From positions 62,001 through 126,000 of the forward strand of contig NZ_SDOY01000108.1 in NCBI RefSeq assembly GCF_004117935.1: DNA of 64,000 nt, given 5' to 3'. A program made the translations under genes and the position numbers. Under the pieces are notes generated by a model. It saw only the letters and a list, made by a program, of their open reading frames with translations, was not told where the DNA came from and did not search any database. Of the stretch, positions 48,220 through 56,661 are shown one piece after another. Numbering within the stretch: the first letter of the stretch is position 1; each line of letters opens with the position of its first letter. The DNA comes from Streptomyces roseicoloratus (GTDB lineage: Bacteria; Actinomycetota; Actinomycetes; Streptomycetales; Streptomycetaceae).

Positions 48220-49140
48220 TCAGCCAGTCGGGCCCGGTCGGCCCGTACGGGGCCGGGACCGGTCGGCCCCGGCGGAGGTACCGTCCGCCCCTCCCGCCTC
48301 GGGCAGGGGAACGGTGATCACAGGGCAGGCCGCGTGGTGCAACAGACCGTGGACCGTGGAACCCAGCCGCATGCCGGAGTAGCCGCCACGGCCGCGCCGG
48401 CCGACGACCACCGCGAGGGCCTCCCAAGAAGCGCGGGTGAGCTCCTCGACGGGGTGGCCGCGCAGGATCACCTGTTCCACGTCGACGTCCGGGTAGCGTT
48501 CCGCGCAGCCGGCCACCGACTCGGCGAGCAGCCGACGGCGATCTGCCAGGCCCTCGGTCTCGTCGCCGTGAGACAGCAGGGGGCGTGGCCACACCCAGAC
48601 CGCCATGAGCCGGGCCTCGCGAAGGCTTGCCTCCGCCACGGCGAAGGCGACGGCGGCCCGGCAGTCCGTGCTGCCGTCCACGCCGACGACGATCAGCGGC
48701 GGGTGGACGGCCGTGTGCTCCGGTTCGCGAACGACGACGACGGGACAGTCGGCGCGGGCCGCCAGCGGGACGACCACCGAGCCCTCGCTGAGGTACTCGC
48801 CGGCCCTTCCGAGGCGGCGTGAGCCCACCACGGCGAGCGCGACTCCCTGCGTCCTGTCGCGCAGCACGGTGGCGGGCACTCCGTCGACGAGCTCCGTCAC
48901 GGTCCACAGTCCGTCGTGCAGCGCCCGTACGAGGTCCTGTGCGTTGGCGAGCGCCGACTCGGCACGGATGCGCAGGGAGCTCTGGTGGGCGAGCACGTCG
49001 TACCGGAGCCGGTCGTGGACCGGCGGCACGGCGACGACCAGGCGCAGCCGGACTCCTCTGCGTACGGCCTCGTCGGCGGCCCAGACCAGGGCCGGGACGG
49101 ACAGCTCGCGGGGGTCGATGCCGGCCAGTACGTCGCTCAT
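48220..49140 (-). CDS. Tandem universal stress protein (USP 3)
   Basis: A 306-residue two-domain Usp. Domain 2 keeps the ATP pattern in GRRGRGGYSGMRLGST; domain 1 (GSRRLGRAGEYLSEGS) is degenerate, the same arrangement as USP 1. The C-terminus carries a basic tail of about 25 residues overlapping two DosR-like boxes. Its ATG overlaps the stop of USP 4 by 4 bp. Confidence 0.9.
   Translation of the reverse strand: MSDVLAGIDPRELSVPALVWAADEAVRRGVRLRLVVAVPPVHDRLRYDVLAHQSSLRIRAESALANAQDLVRALHDGLWTVTELVDGVPATVLRDRTQGVALAVVGSRRLGRAGEYLSEGSVVVPLAARADCPVVVVREPEHTAVHPPLIVVGVDGSTDCRAAVAFAVAEASLREARLMAVWVWPRPLLSHGDETEGLADRRRLLAESVAGCAERYPDVDVEQVILRGHPVEELTRASWEALAVVVGRRGRGGYSGMRLGSTVHGLLHHAACPVITVPLPEAGGADGTSAGADRSRPRTGRPGPTG
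48231..48269. promoter_or_regulatory. Two DosR/OsdR-type boxes in the 3' end of a USP gene
   Basis: GGCCCGGTCGGCCC (48231) and GGACCGGTCGGCCC (48256) are 25 bp apart, the same spacing as the pair before hsp20. They lie inside the last codons of USP 3 and upstream of ppsA. Confidence 0.6.
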
Positions 49141-50042
49141 GGCTCCTCGCCTCTCGTCGCGACGGCGGACGGAACGATCTCCACCGGGCAGTGGGCATGG
49201 TGGATCAGGGCGTGCGCGACGCGCCCCAGGGCCGGTCCGACGCCCAATGGTCTGTGGCCGCGGCCCATCACGATCAGGTCCGTACGGCTGCTCGCCTCGA
49301 TGAGGATTCCGGGAGTGCTCGTGCCCGTCTCCACGTGGTGCCCGACGACCAGATCGGGGTAGAGCCCACGGACGCGGTCGGCCAGGGCCTTCACCTCGTG
49401 CACCCGCTGCCGGGCGATCCCGTCCAGGTCGTCGAGCATGGTGGCGACGCTGCCGACGTGGGTGAGTACGTTCCAGACGCTGACGATCCGCAGGGATGCC
49501 TTGCGGGCCTCGGCCTCGGCGGCGGCGAGGAGCAGACAGCCCAGGTCGGTGGTGTCGTGTACGGCGGCGGTCACCGAGCCGGTCTCGGGACGCTCGGCCT
49601 CCCCGCGTACGACGATCACGGGCACCTCGGCCCGGGCGGCCACGCCCAGCCCCACCGAGCCGAGCAGAAGGGCGGAGAAGCCGCCGAGGCCCCTGCTGCC
49701 CACGACGATCGTTCCGTGATTGCCGGCAGCTGCCTTCAGTCCGGAGACCGGCTCCTGACGACTGAGCTCTTTGGTGACGTCGAGGTCCGCAATAAGCTCG
49801 TGGATAGTGCTCGCCGTCTCGGTCAGCAGGTCGCGGCCCGCCTCGCGTACCGCCTGGATCGTCTCGGCGTCGGTCCAGTAGGCGCGCCGGTCGGTGTCCG
49901 CGGCATGCACGAGACGCAGGGAACGGCCCCTGCGGTCCGCCTCGGCAGCGGCCCAGAGCGCGGCGGTCCGGGCTGAGGAAGACCCGTCGACGCCCACGAC
50001 GACGTTGCCGAACTCCGGCCGGGCGAGGATCTCACTGGTCAT
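49137..50042 (-). CDS. Tandem universal stress protein (USP 4)
   Basis: A 301-residue two-domain Usp. Domain 1 has GVDGSSSARTA and an intact ATP motif GSRGLGGFSALLLGSVG; domain 2 ends GRGHRPLGVGPALG, a weaker site. This layout matches USP 2, so the pair USP 4 and USP 3 mirrors USP 2 and USP 1. The start at 50042 is shared with a 221-bp divergent promoter region. Confidence 0.9.
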   Translation of the reverse strand: MTSEILARPEFGNVVVGVDGSSSARTAALWAAAEADRRGRSLRLVHAADTDRRAYWTDAETIQAVREAGRDLLTETASTIHELIADLDVTKELSRQEPVSGLKAAAGNHGTIVVGSRGLGGFSALLLGSVGLGVAARAEVPVIVVRGEAERPETGSVTAAVHDTTDLGCLLLAAAEAEARKASLRIVSVWNVLTHVGSVATMLDDLDGIARQRVHEVKALADRVRGLYPDLVVGHHVETGTSTPGILIEASSRTDLIVMGRGHRPLGVGPALGRVAHALIHHAHCPVEIVPSAVATRGEEP

Positions 50043-50128
50043 GGTCCCTCCTGCGGAGTACCCGGGCCTGGGGCGAGGACCTGACCCGGTATCTCTCACC
50101 GTGGCACCCTGGTGGGCCTCCCGTGGAT

Positions 50129-50163
50129 GGGCCATTCGGCCCCGATCAAGGCCTGCTCGGCCC
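50129..50163. promoter_or_regulatory. Two DosR/OsdR-type boxes in a divergent promoter
   Basis: GGGCCATTCGGCCC (50129) and GGCCTGCTCGGCCC (50150) are 21 bp apart. They are 87 bp from USP 4 and 101 bp from USP 5. Confidence 0.7.
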
Positions 50164-50263
50164 CTCCTGCACAGCTTGGTGCGGGCATGAGCCTGGAGCT
50201 CTGGAGTCCGCACGCGGCCCGGCGCCCGGACGTCGCGACCCGGACCGGCTGAGGAGGCAGGTC

Positions 50264-51124
50264 ATGACAGCCCAGGTCACCGTCGGTTTCGACGGCTCGG
50301 AAGCGAGCATCGCCGCCGCACGCTGGGCAGCGAGGGAAGCGGTGCTCCGCGAAGTGCCGCTCCGGCTCATCCACGTGGACGAGTGGCCGAGCGCACCGGA
50401 ACTCCCCTCCACGTACGCGCGCACCCATGCCGACCGCGCGGAGAGCCTGGTCCGGGACTTGGCGGAAGAGGTACGGAAGGAGCACCCCGATCTAGAGGTG
50501 TTCACCGAACGCGCGCACGGCCGGGCGGCCGACGTACTGGCCGCCGCCGCGAACGAGGCGGATCTGACGGTGCTCGGCTCGCGTGGGCTCGGCAGCGTTC
50601 TGGGCTTCGTGGTCGGCTCGGTGTCCCTCCACGTCGTCGGCTCGGCCCGACAGCCGGTTGCTCTGGTTCGCACGGAGAGCCAGCAGGTGACGCGTTCCCC
50701 CACCGGGATCGTGGTGGGCGTCGACATCTACCACGCGTGTGAACCCCTGCTCGGGTTCGCGTTCACGGAGGCCGCCCGCACCGGCCTGCCCCTTTCGTTC
50801 CTGCACTGCTGGCCCCTGCCCGCCACGTACGGCTACGCGGCCTTGGTGGACCCCGGGCTCGGTGAGGAGCTAGGGGAGCGCCTCGAAGGGGGCCTGGAGG
50901 ATCTGCTGGAGCCGTGGCGGAAGCGCTACGCGGGCGTGGACGTGACGGCCGAGGCAGTCATGGGATCTGCCGCCTACCAGTTGGTCGAGGCATCTCGGAA
51001 CGCCGATCTCGTCATCGTGGGACGCCGGACCCGGAAGGTCCCCGTGGGCCCGCACCTCGGCCACGTGGCCCATGCGGTCATCCACCACAGTCCCGCGCCG
51101 GTAACCGTCGTGCCCTTGGCGTAG
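50264..51124 (+). CDS. Tandem universal stress protein (USP 5)
   Basis: A 286-residue two-domain Usp with VTVGFDGSEAS at the start, an ATP motif in domain 1 (GSRGLGSVLGFVVGSVS) and a degenerate domain 2 (GRRTRKVPVGPHLG). GAGGAGG precedes the ATG. It is monocistronic, ending at a strong bidirectional hairpin, and is most like USP 7 at 55789 in its LLEPWR motif. Confidence 0.9.
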   Translation: MTAQVTVGFDGSEASIAAARWAAREAVLREVPLRLIHVDEWPSAPELPSTYARTHADRAESLVRDLAEEVRKEHPDLEVFTERAHGRAADVLAAAANEADLTVLGSRGLGSVLGFVVGSVSLHVVGSARQPVALVRTESQQVTRSPTGIVVGVDIYHACEPLLGFAFTEAARTGLPLSFLHCWPLPATYGYAALVDPGLGEELGERLEGGLEDLLEPWRKRYAGVDVTAEAVMGSAAYQLVEASRNADLVIVGRRTRKVPVGPHLGHVAHAVIHHSPAPVTVVPLA

Positions 51125-51140
51125 GTCGTCGACGGCGTGG

Positions 51141-51170
51141 CTCGGCCCGGGCTGTCGAGCCCGGGCCGAG
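51141..51170. terminator. Bidirectional terminator hairpin
   Basis: Perfect 13-bp arms CTCGGCCCGGGCT and AGCCCGGGCCGAG enclose a 4-base loop. It lies in the 68-bp gap between two convergent genes. There is no T-tract, which is common in this GC-rich genus. Confidence 0.75.
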
Positions 51171-51192
51171 TGGGGTGGACATCGCCTGCTCG

Positions 51193-51888
51193 TCAAGGCT
51201 CGGGCGCAGACGACGTGCCGGGCGCGCCCTGCACCAGAACGCGTCGCCCTGTCACCCGGCGAGGGGAGAGCACGACGACGGTGTCCCGCCTTTCGCCGGC
51301 CCACGGTGTCGAGTACGCGGCTGCTCGGAGCGTCTGGGCCGTGGCCGGGTCGGACACCTTGCGTGCGGGGCCGACGAGGAGAACGCTCCAGCCCTGGCTG
51401 AAGGCCTCATCCACGTGGTCCTCTTCGAAGGCGATCGCCGCGCCGCCGCCGGCGGCCCTCGCAAGCGGCGTGTCCTCTGTGGTCATGAACAAGACCTCTC
51501 TGCCCACGACCTGATAGTTCATGGGAAAGATCTCCGGACCGTCGTCTCGGGTGACGGCGACACGGCCGACACCGTGGTCGTCGAGCAGCGCCCAGCATTC
51601 CGTCTCGTCGATCTCGACCATGCGGGCGTGATGGCCGGCATGGGCTCTTCCGGGCGCGAGATCTGCGGTGTACCCGGTCAGGTCCTGGACGGTCGTCTCC
51701 AGTGCGTTCGCGAGGCGGACCAGGAACTCGATTGCCGGGCTGGGCAGTTGCTCTTCCAGCAGGTCGATGTAGCCCGGTGTGGATCCGGCCCGTGCGGCCA
51801 CGTCCTCGCGAGACAGGCCGAGTTGTGTGCGCCTGGCCTCGACTCGGCGGCCGAGGTCGCTCATATGGTGCCGGGCAGCGGGGTTCAT
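51193..51888 (-). CDS. XRE-type HTH fused to a PNPOx-like flavin-binding domain
   Basis: A 231-residue fusion. Residues about 10 to 70 are a Cro/CI helix-turn-helix (LGLSREDVAARAGSTPGYIDLLE); residues about 88 to 220 resemble the pyridoxamine 5'-phosphate oxidase split barrel (GRVAVTRDDGPEIFPMNY, VLFMTTEDTPLARA). Such a pairing could make DNA binding depend on a flavin, F420 or haem cofactor. The start at 51888 overlaps the USP 6 stop by 4 bp, so it is part of that operon. Confidence 0.85.
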   Translation of the reverse strand: MNPAARHHMSDLGRRVEARRTQLGLSREDVAARAGSTPGYIDLLEEQLPSPAIEFLVRLANALETTVQDLTGYTADLAPGRAHAGHHARMVEIDETECWALLDDHGVGRVAVTRDDGPEIFPMNYQVVGREVLFMTTEDTPLARAAGGGAAIAFEEDHVDEAFSQGWSVLLVGPARKVSDPATAQTLRAAAYSTPWAGERRDTVVVLSPRRVTGRRVLVQGAPGTSSAPEP

Positions 51889-52802
51889 CGGTGTTCTCCC
51901 TCCGGAGGGGCAAGGTGGTGCTGGGGGATGACCGCGACCGGGCATGAGGCATGGTGCAGAGCTCGGTGGGCGACCCTGCCGAGTTCCAGGCCGACAAGCC
52001 GGTCCCGGCGTCGCGCCCCGACGACAAGCAGGTCTGCGGCGGCGGAGCGGTCCGTCAGCGCACGGTGGGCAGGGCCCTCGACCGTGCTTCTCCGCAGCCG
52101 TACGTCGGGGTACTCGCTCGCCGCCGCCTCAAGGGCCTTGTCGAGGAGTTCGGAGGCCCGGTGTTCGTAGTACGCGCCGGGCTCACCGGTCAGGAGCGGG
52201 TGCTCGACGGGTTCATGGGCAGGGCGTCGCCAGGCCCGTACGACGTCGAGTTCCGCGTCCCGCACCGCTGCCTCGCGGAAGGCGAACCGCACGGCCGGTG
52301 CGTCCACGTCGTGGTCGCCGACACCCAGCAGGATGCGCTGATGGCGCGCTTCCAGAGCATGCCGGTCACCACGGACGACGACCACCGGCCCGTGCGCCCG
52401 GGCGGCGACGACGAGGCCGACAGACCCGAGCAGGAGGTCAGCCGGCTGGCCCCGCCCACGGGAACCCACCACCAGAAGCATGGACTCTTGCCCCTCCCTG
52501 AGGAGCGCCGTGGCCGCATCCTCCGCGAGGACAACCGCCGTTACGGCGAGACCGGGCGCGCGGCGCCGGGCCCGCTCCTCGGCGGTGCCGACGATGTTCT
52601 CCGCGAGGACCTGACCCTCCGGCCGGTCCGTGCTCCAGGACGGCACCACTCCCTCGTACCGTTCCCACAGCGAGGCGTGCACGATACGCAGCGGCTGTTC
52701 GTGCCGTACCGCTTCGTCGACTGCCCAGTCCAGGGCTGTGAGGCTGGCGTCGGATCCGTCGACGCCCACCACCACGGGGCCCACCACCACCGGCGACTCC
52801 AT
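51885..52802 (-). CDS. Tandem universal stress protein (USP 6)
   Basis: A 305-residue two-domain Usp. Domain 1 has VVGVDGSDASL and the ATP-type loop GSRGRGQPADLLLGSVG; domain 2 ends GARRRDRLVGLELG. It is the first gene of a two-gene operon with the HTH/PNPOx fusion and lies 69 bp downstream of the nearest DosR-like box. Confidence 0.88.
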   Translation of the reverse strand: MESPVVVGPVVVGVDGSDASLTALDWAVDEAVRHEQPLRIVHASLWERYEGVVPSWSTDRPEGQVLAENIVGTAEERARRRAPGLAVTAVVLAEDAATALLREGQESMLLVVGSRGRGQPADLLLGSVGLVVAARAHGPVVVVRGDRHALEARHQRILLGVGDHDVDAPAVRFAFREAAVRDAELDVVRAWRRPAHEPVEHPLLTGEPGAYYEHRASELLDKALEAAASEYPDVRLRRSTVEGPAHRALTDRSAAADLLVVGARRRDRLVGLELGRVAHRALHHASCPVAVIPQHHLAPPEGEHR

Positions 52803-52870
52803 CGTCCCCACCGCCTTCCGCGTACGAGATGGCTCTCTGCCACGCTCGCACCGGGCGCGGTGCCCCGATA

Positions 52871-52905
52871 GGGCCGGTCGGTCCCGGCCTCGGCCCGCCC
52901 GGTCC
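52871..52905. promoter_or_regulatory. Two DosR/OsdR-type boxes
   Basis: GGGCCGGTCGGTCC (52871) and GGCCCGCCCGGTCC (52892) are 21 bp apart, 69 bp upstream of USP 6. Confidence 0.65.
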
Positions 52906-53092
52906 CTGCCGGCACCGTGCGGAAGAGACCGTTGGCGGCTGTACGGAGAATCGACGGGAGGAAGGACCCATCCGCTTCTCGCGGATCCCGATTGCGCGGT
53001 GCGCGGTACGAAGCCGCTGCTCCGCGTCCTCACACGGGTCCTTCCTCACCTTCAGCGAACCATGCCGGCTCGGCACACACCAGGGCTGACCG

Positions 53093-53117
53093 GGCCCGAT
53101 CGGACCCCGTTCGGCCC
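53093..53117. promoter_or_regulatory. DosR/OsdR-type box plus half-site
   Basis: GGCCCGATCGGACC (53093-53106), followed by a half-site CGGCCC ending at 53117. It is 102 bp upstream of CBS-BON 5. Confidence 0.6.
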
Positions 53118-53208
53118 TTGCAGCGCGCAGTTGGGCAGCGCAGATTCGTGGCGACGCGCGGCCGGAGGGAAGAGAGCCGCTAGGACGTGACGACCGTCGG
53201 AGGCTGTC

Positions 53209-53811
53209 ATGAAGCACCTGCGCACCGTCGACGACGTGATGACCCACGCCGTGGTCTCCGTGAAGCTCGACGCCCCGGTTCGGGAGATCGTCCGCACCCT
53301 GCGGCGCTGGGGCGTGAGCGCGGTTCCCGTGCTGTCGCCCGAGGGACGAGTCGTCGGCGTCGTCTCGGAGGCGGATGTACTCACGAAGGTCCCGGGCGAC
53401 GAGACGAACGCCACCGGCGAACCGACGGCGGTCCACCTCATGTCGGCTCCGCCCGTCACGGTCCCCCGCGGTGCAACGATCTCAGGCGCGGCCCGGCTGA
53501 TGGGCCGCGCCAATCTCAAGAGGCTTCCCGTCGTGGACGACGAAGGCTGCCCGGTCGGCGTCGTCAGCCGGGGCGACCTGCTCAAGGTCTATCTCCGCTC
53601 CGGCGCCGAACTCGCCGAGGACGTACGGCACGAGCTCCTCACGCACCTGATACCGGAGGGTGACTCCACGCTCAGCGTCCAGGTCGAGGACGGGGCGGTC
53701 ACGCTCACGGGGCGCCTGCCGGACTCCGTCCCCGCGGATCTGGTCGTGCGCCTCGCCCGTGCGGTGCCCGGGGTGGTCGACGCCGCTGCGGAGTTCACGG
53801 CCGCGGCGTGA
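53209..53811 (+). CDS. CBS-pair plus BON domain protein (5 of 7)
   Basis: A 200-residue CBS-CBS-BON protein (CBS about 1 to 60 and 75 to 130, BON about 140 to 198). Compared with the others it has a shortened inter-CBS linker and the variant RRWGVSAVPVL. It is monocistronic and its last 17 bp overlap the convergent DUF1918 gene. Confidence 0.88.
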   Translation: MKHLRTVDDVMTHAVVSVKLDAPVREIVRTLRRWGVSAVPVLSPEGRVVGVVSEADVLTKVPGDETNATGEPTAVHLMSAPPVTVPRGATISGAARLMGRANLKRLPVVDDEGCPVGVVSRGDLLKVYLRSGAELAEDVRHELLTHLIPEGDSTLSVQVEDGAVTLTGRLPDSVPADLVVRLARAVPGVVDAAAEFTAAA

Positions 53812-54064
53812 CCGACGTCCTGCCGGAGTGCGGGAAGTGCTGGACGTGCGCGTCCGGGCCCGGGAAGACCAGGGTGACCCGGCCCGTGTCCGACCAGCGG
53901 ACGTCGTACGGCGGGGTGCCGTCCGTGTGGTGCAGACCGACGATCTCGCCGTCGCGCCCTTCGTGACCGACAGTGGCGCCTCCGACGATCAGCCGGTCGC
54001 CGACACGTGCCCACAGACCGGCGCGGTCCTCGTCCGGGTGGTGTCGTGTTGCGGTCCCAGTCAT
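53795..54064 (-). CDS. DUF1918 domain protein
   Basis: An 89-residue protein with a DUF1918 core of about 60 residues: ARVGDRLIV, DGEIVGLHH, PPYDVRWSDTGRVTLVFPGPDA. This small beta-barrel (SH3-like) domain is common in actinobacteria and has no firm function. GGAGG lies 8 bp before the ATG. It is divergent from CBS-BON 6, and the box pair at 54160-54193 may serve both. Confidence 0.85.
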   Translation of the reverse strand: MTGTATRHHPDEDRAGLWARVGDRLIVGGATVGHEGRDGEIVGLHHTDGTPPYDVRWSDTGRVTLVFPGPDAHVQHFPHSGRTSVTPRP

Positions 54065-54159
54065 GGCCCTCTCCTCCCGGCACGAACGCGGAGCCGCGAT
54101 GTCTCCGCGACCGGCGGTTCATCTCTCCACTCTGCGGGCGAGTCGGCCGGCCCCCATAG

Positions 54160-54266
54160 GGGCCAACGGTCCCGGATGGGGACCGTTCGGCACTGCTGCC
54201 GGGAAGGTCCGCGCATCAGGGTGGGATCCACGGGGATCGCCCGTCCCGTGGGGGACCGACCGTCCC
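54160..54266. promoter_or_regulatory. Three DosR/OsdR-type boxes
   Basis: GGGCCAACGGTCCC (54160), GGACCGTTCGGCAC (54180) and GGACCGACCGTCCC (54253). The first two are 20 bp apart in the divergent region. The third abuts the ribosome site of CBS-BON 6, where binding could repress. Confidence 0.65.
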
Positions 54267-54282
54267 ATGAAGGAGGAGCGTC

Positions 54283-54960
54283 ATGGAGCACCGCACTGTC
54301 TTCGAAGTGATGACGCACAGCGTGGTCACCGCCGCCCCCACCACCTCGTTCAAGGAGATCGTGCGTCTCTTCGCGGATCACGACATCTCGGCGGTACCGG
54401 TCGTCGACGAGGACCGACGCCTGCTCGGCGTGGTCTCGGAGGCAGATCTGCTGCGGGCCACTGCCGAGCTTCCCGACCTGGAGGGACGCTGGGCCGGGGT
54501 CCGGCTGCTGTCCCAGGAGCGCGGAGTGTCCGACGCGGAGACGGCGGCCGAGCTGATGACCGCGCCGGCCGTCGCGGCGCAGCCGGGTTGGAACCTCGTC
54601 GAGACGGCCCGGACCATGCACCGCAAGGAGGTGAAGCGGCTCCCCGTGGTCGACGAGACCGGTCGGCTCGTCGGAATCGTCAGCCGCAGTGACCTGCTGC
54701 GGCCGTTCCTCCGCAGTGACACCGCCATCCGTGACGAGATCAAGCACGACGTCCTGGCCGGCACCCTGCGGCTCGCTCCCGACGTGCTCCGCGTCGCCGT
54801 CGACGACGGAGTCGTGACCCTGACCGGCCGCGTCGACGTGCGTGCCGACATCCCGGTGATCGTGCGGCTGTGCCGTTCCGTCGACGGAGTCGTCGCGTTG
54901 CACGAGTCGATCGACTACGCCTACGACAACCTCGCGCTCGATGTGGAACCTCCGCGATGA
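54283..54960 (+). CDS. CBS-pair plus BON domain protein (6 of 7)
   Basis: A 225-residue CBS-CBS-BON protein (CBS about 1 to 58 and 88 to 145, BON about 155 to 215). AAGGAGGAG lies just before the ATG. It opens a compact plus-strand operon of four frames that overlap each other at every junction: CBS-BON 6, a 51-residue ORF, CBS-BON 7 and USP 7. Confidence 0.9.
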   Translation: MEHRTVFEVMTHSVVTAAPTTSFKEIVRLFADHDISAVPVVDEDRRLLGVVSEADLLRATAELPDLEGRWAGVRLLSQERGVSDAETAAELMTAPAVAAQPGWNLVETARTMHRKEVKRLPVVDETGRLVGIVSRSDLLRPFLRSDTAIRDEIKHDVLAGTLRLAPDVLRVAVDDGVVTLTGRVDVRADIPVIVRLCRSVDGVVALHESIDYAYDNLALDVEPPR

Positions 54961-55112
54961 ACATGCTCTGGGTGGCCCGTGGTGCCCAACCAGTCGGACT
55001 CGGCGGAAAGAAACTCACCGAGGACGACTACCCGGTCCTCGTCACCTGGGACGGCTGCGCCGATCGCCTGGTGTCGGCGACGGGTGCGTCCGCGTCGGAA
55101 AGGAGCGGGTGA
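54957..55112 (+). CDS. Small protein (51 aa) between two CBS-BON genes
   Basis: A 51-residue ORF whose ATG overlaps the stop of CBS-BON 6 (ATGA) and whose TGA overlaps the ATG of CBS-BON 7 (TGATG). The core GGKKLTEDDYPVLVTWDG looks protein-like. I do not recognise it. The perfect fit between two coupled genes is the main support; it may instead be a leader that only carries ribosomes forward. Confidence 0.55.
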   Translation: MNMLWVARGAQPVGLGGKKLTEDDYPVLVTWDGCADRLVSATGASASERSG

Positions 55113-55792
55113 TGCGTCACCGCAGGATCGACGAGCTGATGACCCGTGACGTGGTGAGCGTCCGGGGCGACGCTCCGTTCAAGGAGATCGTGCGGATCCT
55201 CCGGCAGCACCGGGTCACCGCGGTGCCGGTGGTGGACGGCGGGGGCCGGGTGCTCGGTGTCGTCTCCGAAGGTGATCTGCTGCGCAAAACGGCCGACCAG
55301 GACGCGTTCCCCGGAGACATGCCGGCCGTGCCGGGGCTCGAGGCATGGGAGCGGGCGAAGGCCGAGGGCACGCGCGCGGAAGAGCTGATGTCGGCGCCCC
55401 CGGTGTGTGTCCGCCCTGACTGGACGGTGGTGGAGGCGGCGCGTCTGATGGAGGTGCAGAGCGTCAAACGGCTCGTGGTCGTCGACGACGAGGACCGGCT
55501 GGTCGGCATCGTGAGCCGCCGGGACCTGCTGGGGATCTTTCTCCGCGACGACGACGACATCCGCCGCGAGATCACTGACGACGTCCTCGGCGGCACGCTC
55601 GGCCTCGCCCCGGCCGGACTGTCCGTCGAGGTGCACAGCGGCCGGGTGGAACTCGGGGGCACCGTCCCGTACCGGGGCATGATCCCGGCGATCGAGCGTA
55701 TGTGCGCGACGGTCGACGGCGTGGTCTCGGTCTCGCGCACCCGGCTCAATTACGAGAACGACGACATCCCAACGGGAGGTGGACGGTCATGA
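55112..55792 (+). CDS. CBS-pair plus BON domain protein (7 of 7)
   Basis: A 226-residue CBS-CBS-BON protein (CBS about 1 to 60 and 95 to 150, BON about 160 to 218). It differs from the other paralogues in the linker (DMPAVPGLEAWERAKAEG) and in SVKRLVVVDDEDRL in the second CBS. AAGGAG lies 6 bp before the ATG. Its TGA overlaps the ATG of USP 7. Confidence 0.9.
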   Translation: MRHRRIDELMTRDVVSVRGDAPFKEIVRILRQHRVTAVPVVDGGGRVLGVVSEGDLLRKTADQDAFPGDMPAVPGLEAWERAKAEGTRAEELMSAPPVCVRPDWTVVEAARLMEVQSVKRLVVVDDEDRLVGIVSRRDLLGIFLRDDDDIRREITDDVLGGTLGLAPAGLSVEVHSGRVELGGTVPYRGMIPAIERMCATVDGVVSVSRTRLNYENDDIPTGGGRS

Positions 55793-56643
55793 CACAGGGC
55801 ATCGTGGTCGGAATCGACGGCACGGAGCAGGCGAACGCCGCCGCCGAGTGGGCAGCGGACGAGGCCGTACTGCGCGGCACCGGCGTACACCTGGTCCATG
55901 CGAGAGAGCCGTGGCCGGAGTCGGTCGCCTCGCTCGCGGCGCAGGAGTCCCAGGAGCCCTGGGCCGAGGAGCTGCTCGCGCGCACCGCCGAGAGACTGCG
56001 CACACTGCATCCGGGGTTGTCGGTGACGACCCGACTGCTGACCGCAGGCCCCGCCCCGGGACTCGTCGCCGCGGCCGAGGCGGGTGAACTCCTGGTCCTG
56101 GGATCGCGCGCGCTGGGCGGTGTGGCCGGCTATCTGGTCGGCTCCGTCGGCTTGACCGTCGCCGGGGCCGTCGATCGGCCTCTCGTCCTCGTACGTGCCC
56201 ACGGCAGCGCCATCCCGCTCGGACCGGTCACGGTGGGGGTCGACGCGCAGCGCTCCGCGGACGTCGTCCTGGAGTTCGCGTTCGAGGAGGCCGCCCGGCG
56301 CGGCACCGGCGTGCAGGCGGTGTACGCCCAGCAGCTGCCCCTCTACGCCGGCCTGGGCCCGGCCATGGTGCCGGACATCCGCGCGGCCGTGACGCCGGAG
56401 ATCGAGCGTTCCCTCGACGATCTCCTCGAGCCTTGGCGGGCCAAGTTCTCCGATGTGCCGGCCACCGCCCACGTGGTGATCGGATCGGCCGGCGCCGAAC
56501 TCGTACAGGCCGCCGGCAACGCCGGGCTCGTCGTCGTGGGCCGGCGCACGCGTCGTTCGGCTCTGGGCGCTCACATCGGCAGCGTGGCCCACGCCGTACT
56601 GCACCACAGCCGCGCGCCGGTCGCCCTCGTGCCTCACGACTGA
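55789..56643 (+). CDS. Tandem universal stress protein (USP 7)
   Basis: A 284-residue two-domain Usp. Domain 1 has GIVVGIDGTEQAN and an ATP-type loop GSRALGGVAGYLVGSVG; domain 2 (GRRTRRSALGAHIGS) lacks the first glycine pair and may not bind ATP. It ends the CBS-BON 6 operon and shares DLLEPWR with USP 5. Confidence 0.9.
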   Translation: MTQGIVVGIDGTEQANAAAEWAADEAVLRGTGVHLVHAREPWPESVASLAAQESQEPWAEELLARTAERLRTLHPGLSVTTRLLTAGPAPGLVAAAEAGELLVLGSRALGGVAGYLVGSVGLTVAGAVDRPLVLVRAHGSAIPLGPVTVGVDAQRSADVVLEFAFEEAARRGTGVQAVYAQQLPLYAGLGPAMVPDIRAAVTPEIERSLDDLLEPWRAKFSDVPATAHVVIGSAGAELVQAAGNAGLVVVGRRTRRSALGAHIGSVAHAVLHHSRAPVALVPHD

Positions 56644-56661
56644 CCTCGGGCCGGTTCAGTC
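56638..56661. terminator. Weak hairpin across two convergent stop codons
   Basis: GACTGACC and GGTTCAGTC pair with one bulge, covering the stops of USP 7 and the formate dehydrogenase gene. A bidirectional terminator is possible. Confidence 0.4.

Larger units (their letters stand above)
52803..53208. other. Divergent intergenic region, no gene seen
   Basis: These 406 bp separate USP 6 (minus) and CBS-BON 5 (plus). Open frames here lack ribosome sites and protein-like composition. The region contains the box elements listed separately and otherwise nothing I can identify. Confidence 0.5.

Noticed and set aside
52829..53183. Small plus-strand genes in the 406-bp divergent gap
   Set aside because: No ribosome sites, and the translations are Arg/Pro-rich shadow-like; box elements occupy the same DNA.
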